Assembly (NCBI RefSeq): GCF_910580175.1
Contig: NZ_CAJTXD010000005.1
Coordinates: 1 to 64,000 of the forward strand
Source: an uncultured Alistipes sp.
GTDB taxonomy: Bacteria > Bacteroidota > Bacteroidia > Bacteroidales > Rikenellaceae
DNA: 64,000 nt
Direction of reading: 5' to 3'
Shown one piece after another: positions 63,270 through 64,000 of the stretch. Every line of letters starts with the position of its first letter. Within the stretch, counting starts at the first letter, position 1. The notes beneath the pieces are model-generated. The model saw nothing but the letters and a program-made list of their open reading frames with translations. It ran no database searches and was not told the DNA's origin. A program made the position numbers and the translations under genes.

Positions 63270-63291
63270 ATCATTTTTAAGACAAAATAAT

Positions 63292-64000
<709 letters not shown>

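Overview
The window looks like chromosomal DNA from a Bacteroidales gut bacterium. A GC-rich Rikenellaceae such as Alistipes is the best guess, made from gene content and style alone. The signs are: Bacteroidetes-type core promoters (TAnnTTTG, sometimes with TTTG 20 nt upstream) instead of -35/-10 boxes; lipoproteins with acidic residues after the lipobox Cys; BACON, DUF4251, SPOR and TonB-receptor-type barrel proteins; RibBA; and a 450-residue LepB. I count 54 protein genes (one cut by the right edge), no rRNA or tRNA, no CRISPR array and no intact insertion sequence.

Layout. 0.1-5.5 kb (minus): a sensor-like membrane protein, TrkH, a SPOR protein, then NfeD and FloA behind their own promoter element. 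5.5-6.8 kb (minus): mtaB. 6.9-11.4 kb (plus): a tightly overlapping operon of a metal ABC permease, LptF/G, RibBA and Fmt. 11.4-15.5 kb: a YggS protein, a C69 dipeptidase and LpdA. 15.7-19.0 kb: a metzincin-motif lipoprotein and a propeller-like lipoprotein; the first has a G9 tract in its signal-peptide codons. 19.1-31.2 kb: TruA, DapB, LepB, a YigZ protein, a second-type UvrA, an M16 peptidase, a YdeI protein, a DJ-1 protein, an O-methyltransferase, MazG and a hexose phosphomutase. 31.4-40.0 kb: DnaA, a WYL regulator, a truncated acetyltransferase, a zinc-ribbon protein, Bcp, RecA, bifunctional Rsh and a HIT protein.

40.0-43.4 kb is an AT-rich accessory patch. It holds one XRE regulator, several palindromic TTTAC-N4-GTAAA sites, and about 2.3 kb of gene debris that includes a degenerate copy of part of truA. 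Directly after it come the substrate-binding protein and ATPase of a zinc/manganese ABC transporter, whose likely permease lies 36 kb away at 6.9 kb. 45.2-59.6 kb returns to core and envelope genes: an OmpA-like protein divergent from a plug-less outer-membrane barrel, alanine dehydrogenase, methylglyoxal synthase, an S41 peptidase, DusB, ArgS, PepD, IspF and two DUF4251 proteins. 59.7-63.3 kb is a second, lower-GC accessory patch with a DUF3800 protein and a BACON/leucine-rich-repeat lipoprotein behind a long, highly structured leader. The window ends inside a canonical uvrA.

The observations I rate most worth follow-up are: (1) the G9 tract that could switch the metzincin lipoprotein on and off; (2) a dispersed two-hairpin element with compensating base changes, present three times and always directly upstream of a gene in the same orientation; (3) the 119-nt nested inverted-repeat structure upstream of the LRR gene; and (4) the debris-filled island with its XRE operator-like sites. 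All calls come from reading the sequence; no database or folding program was run.
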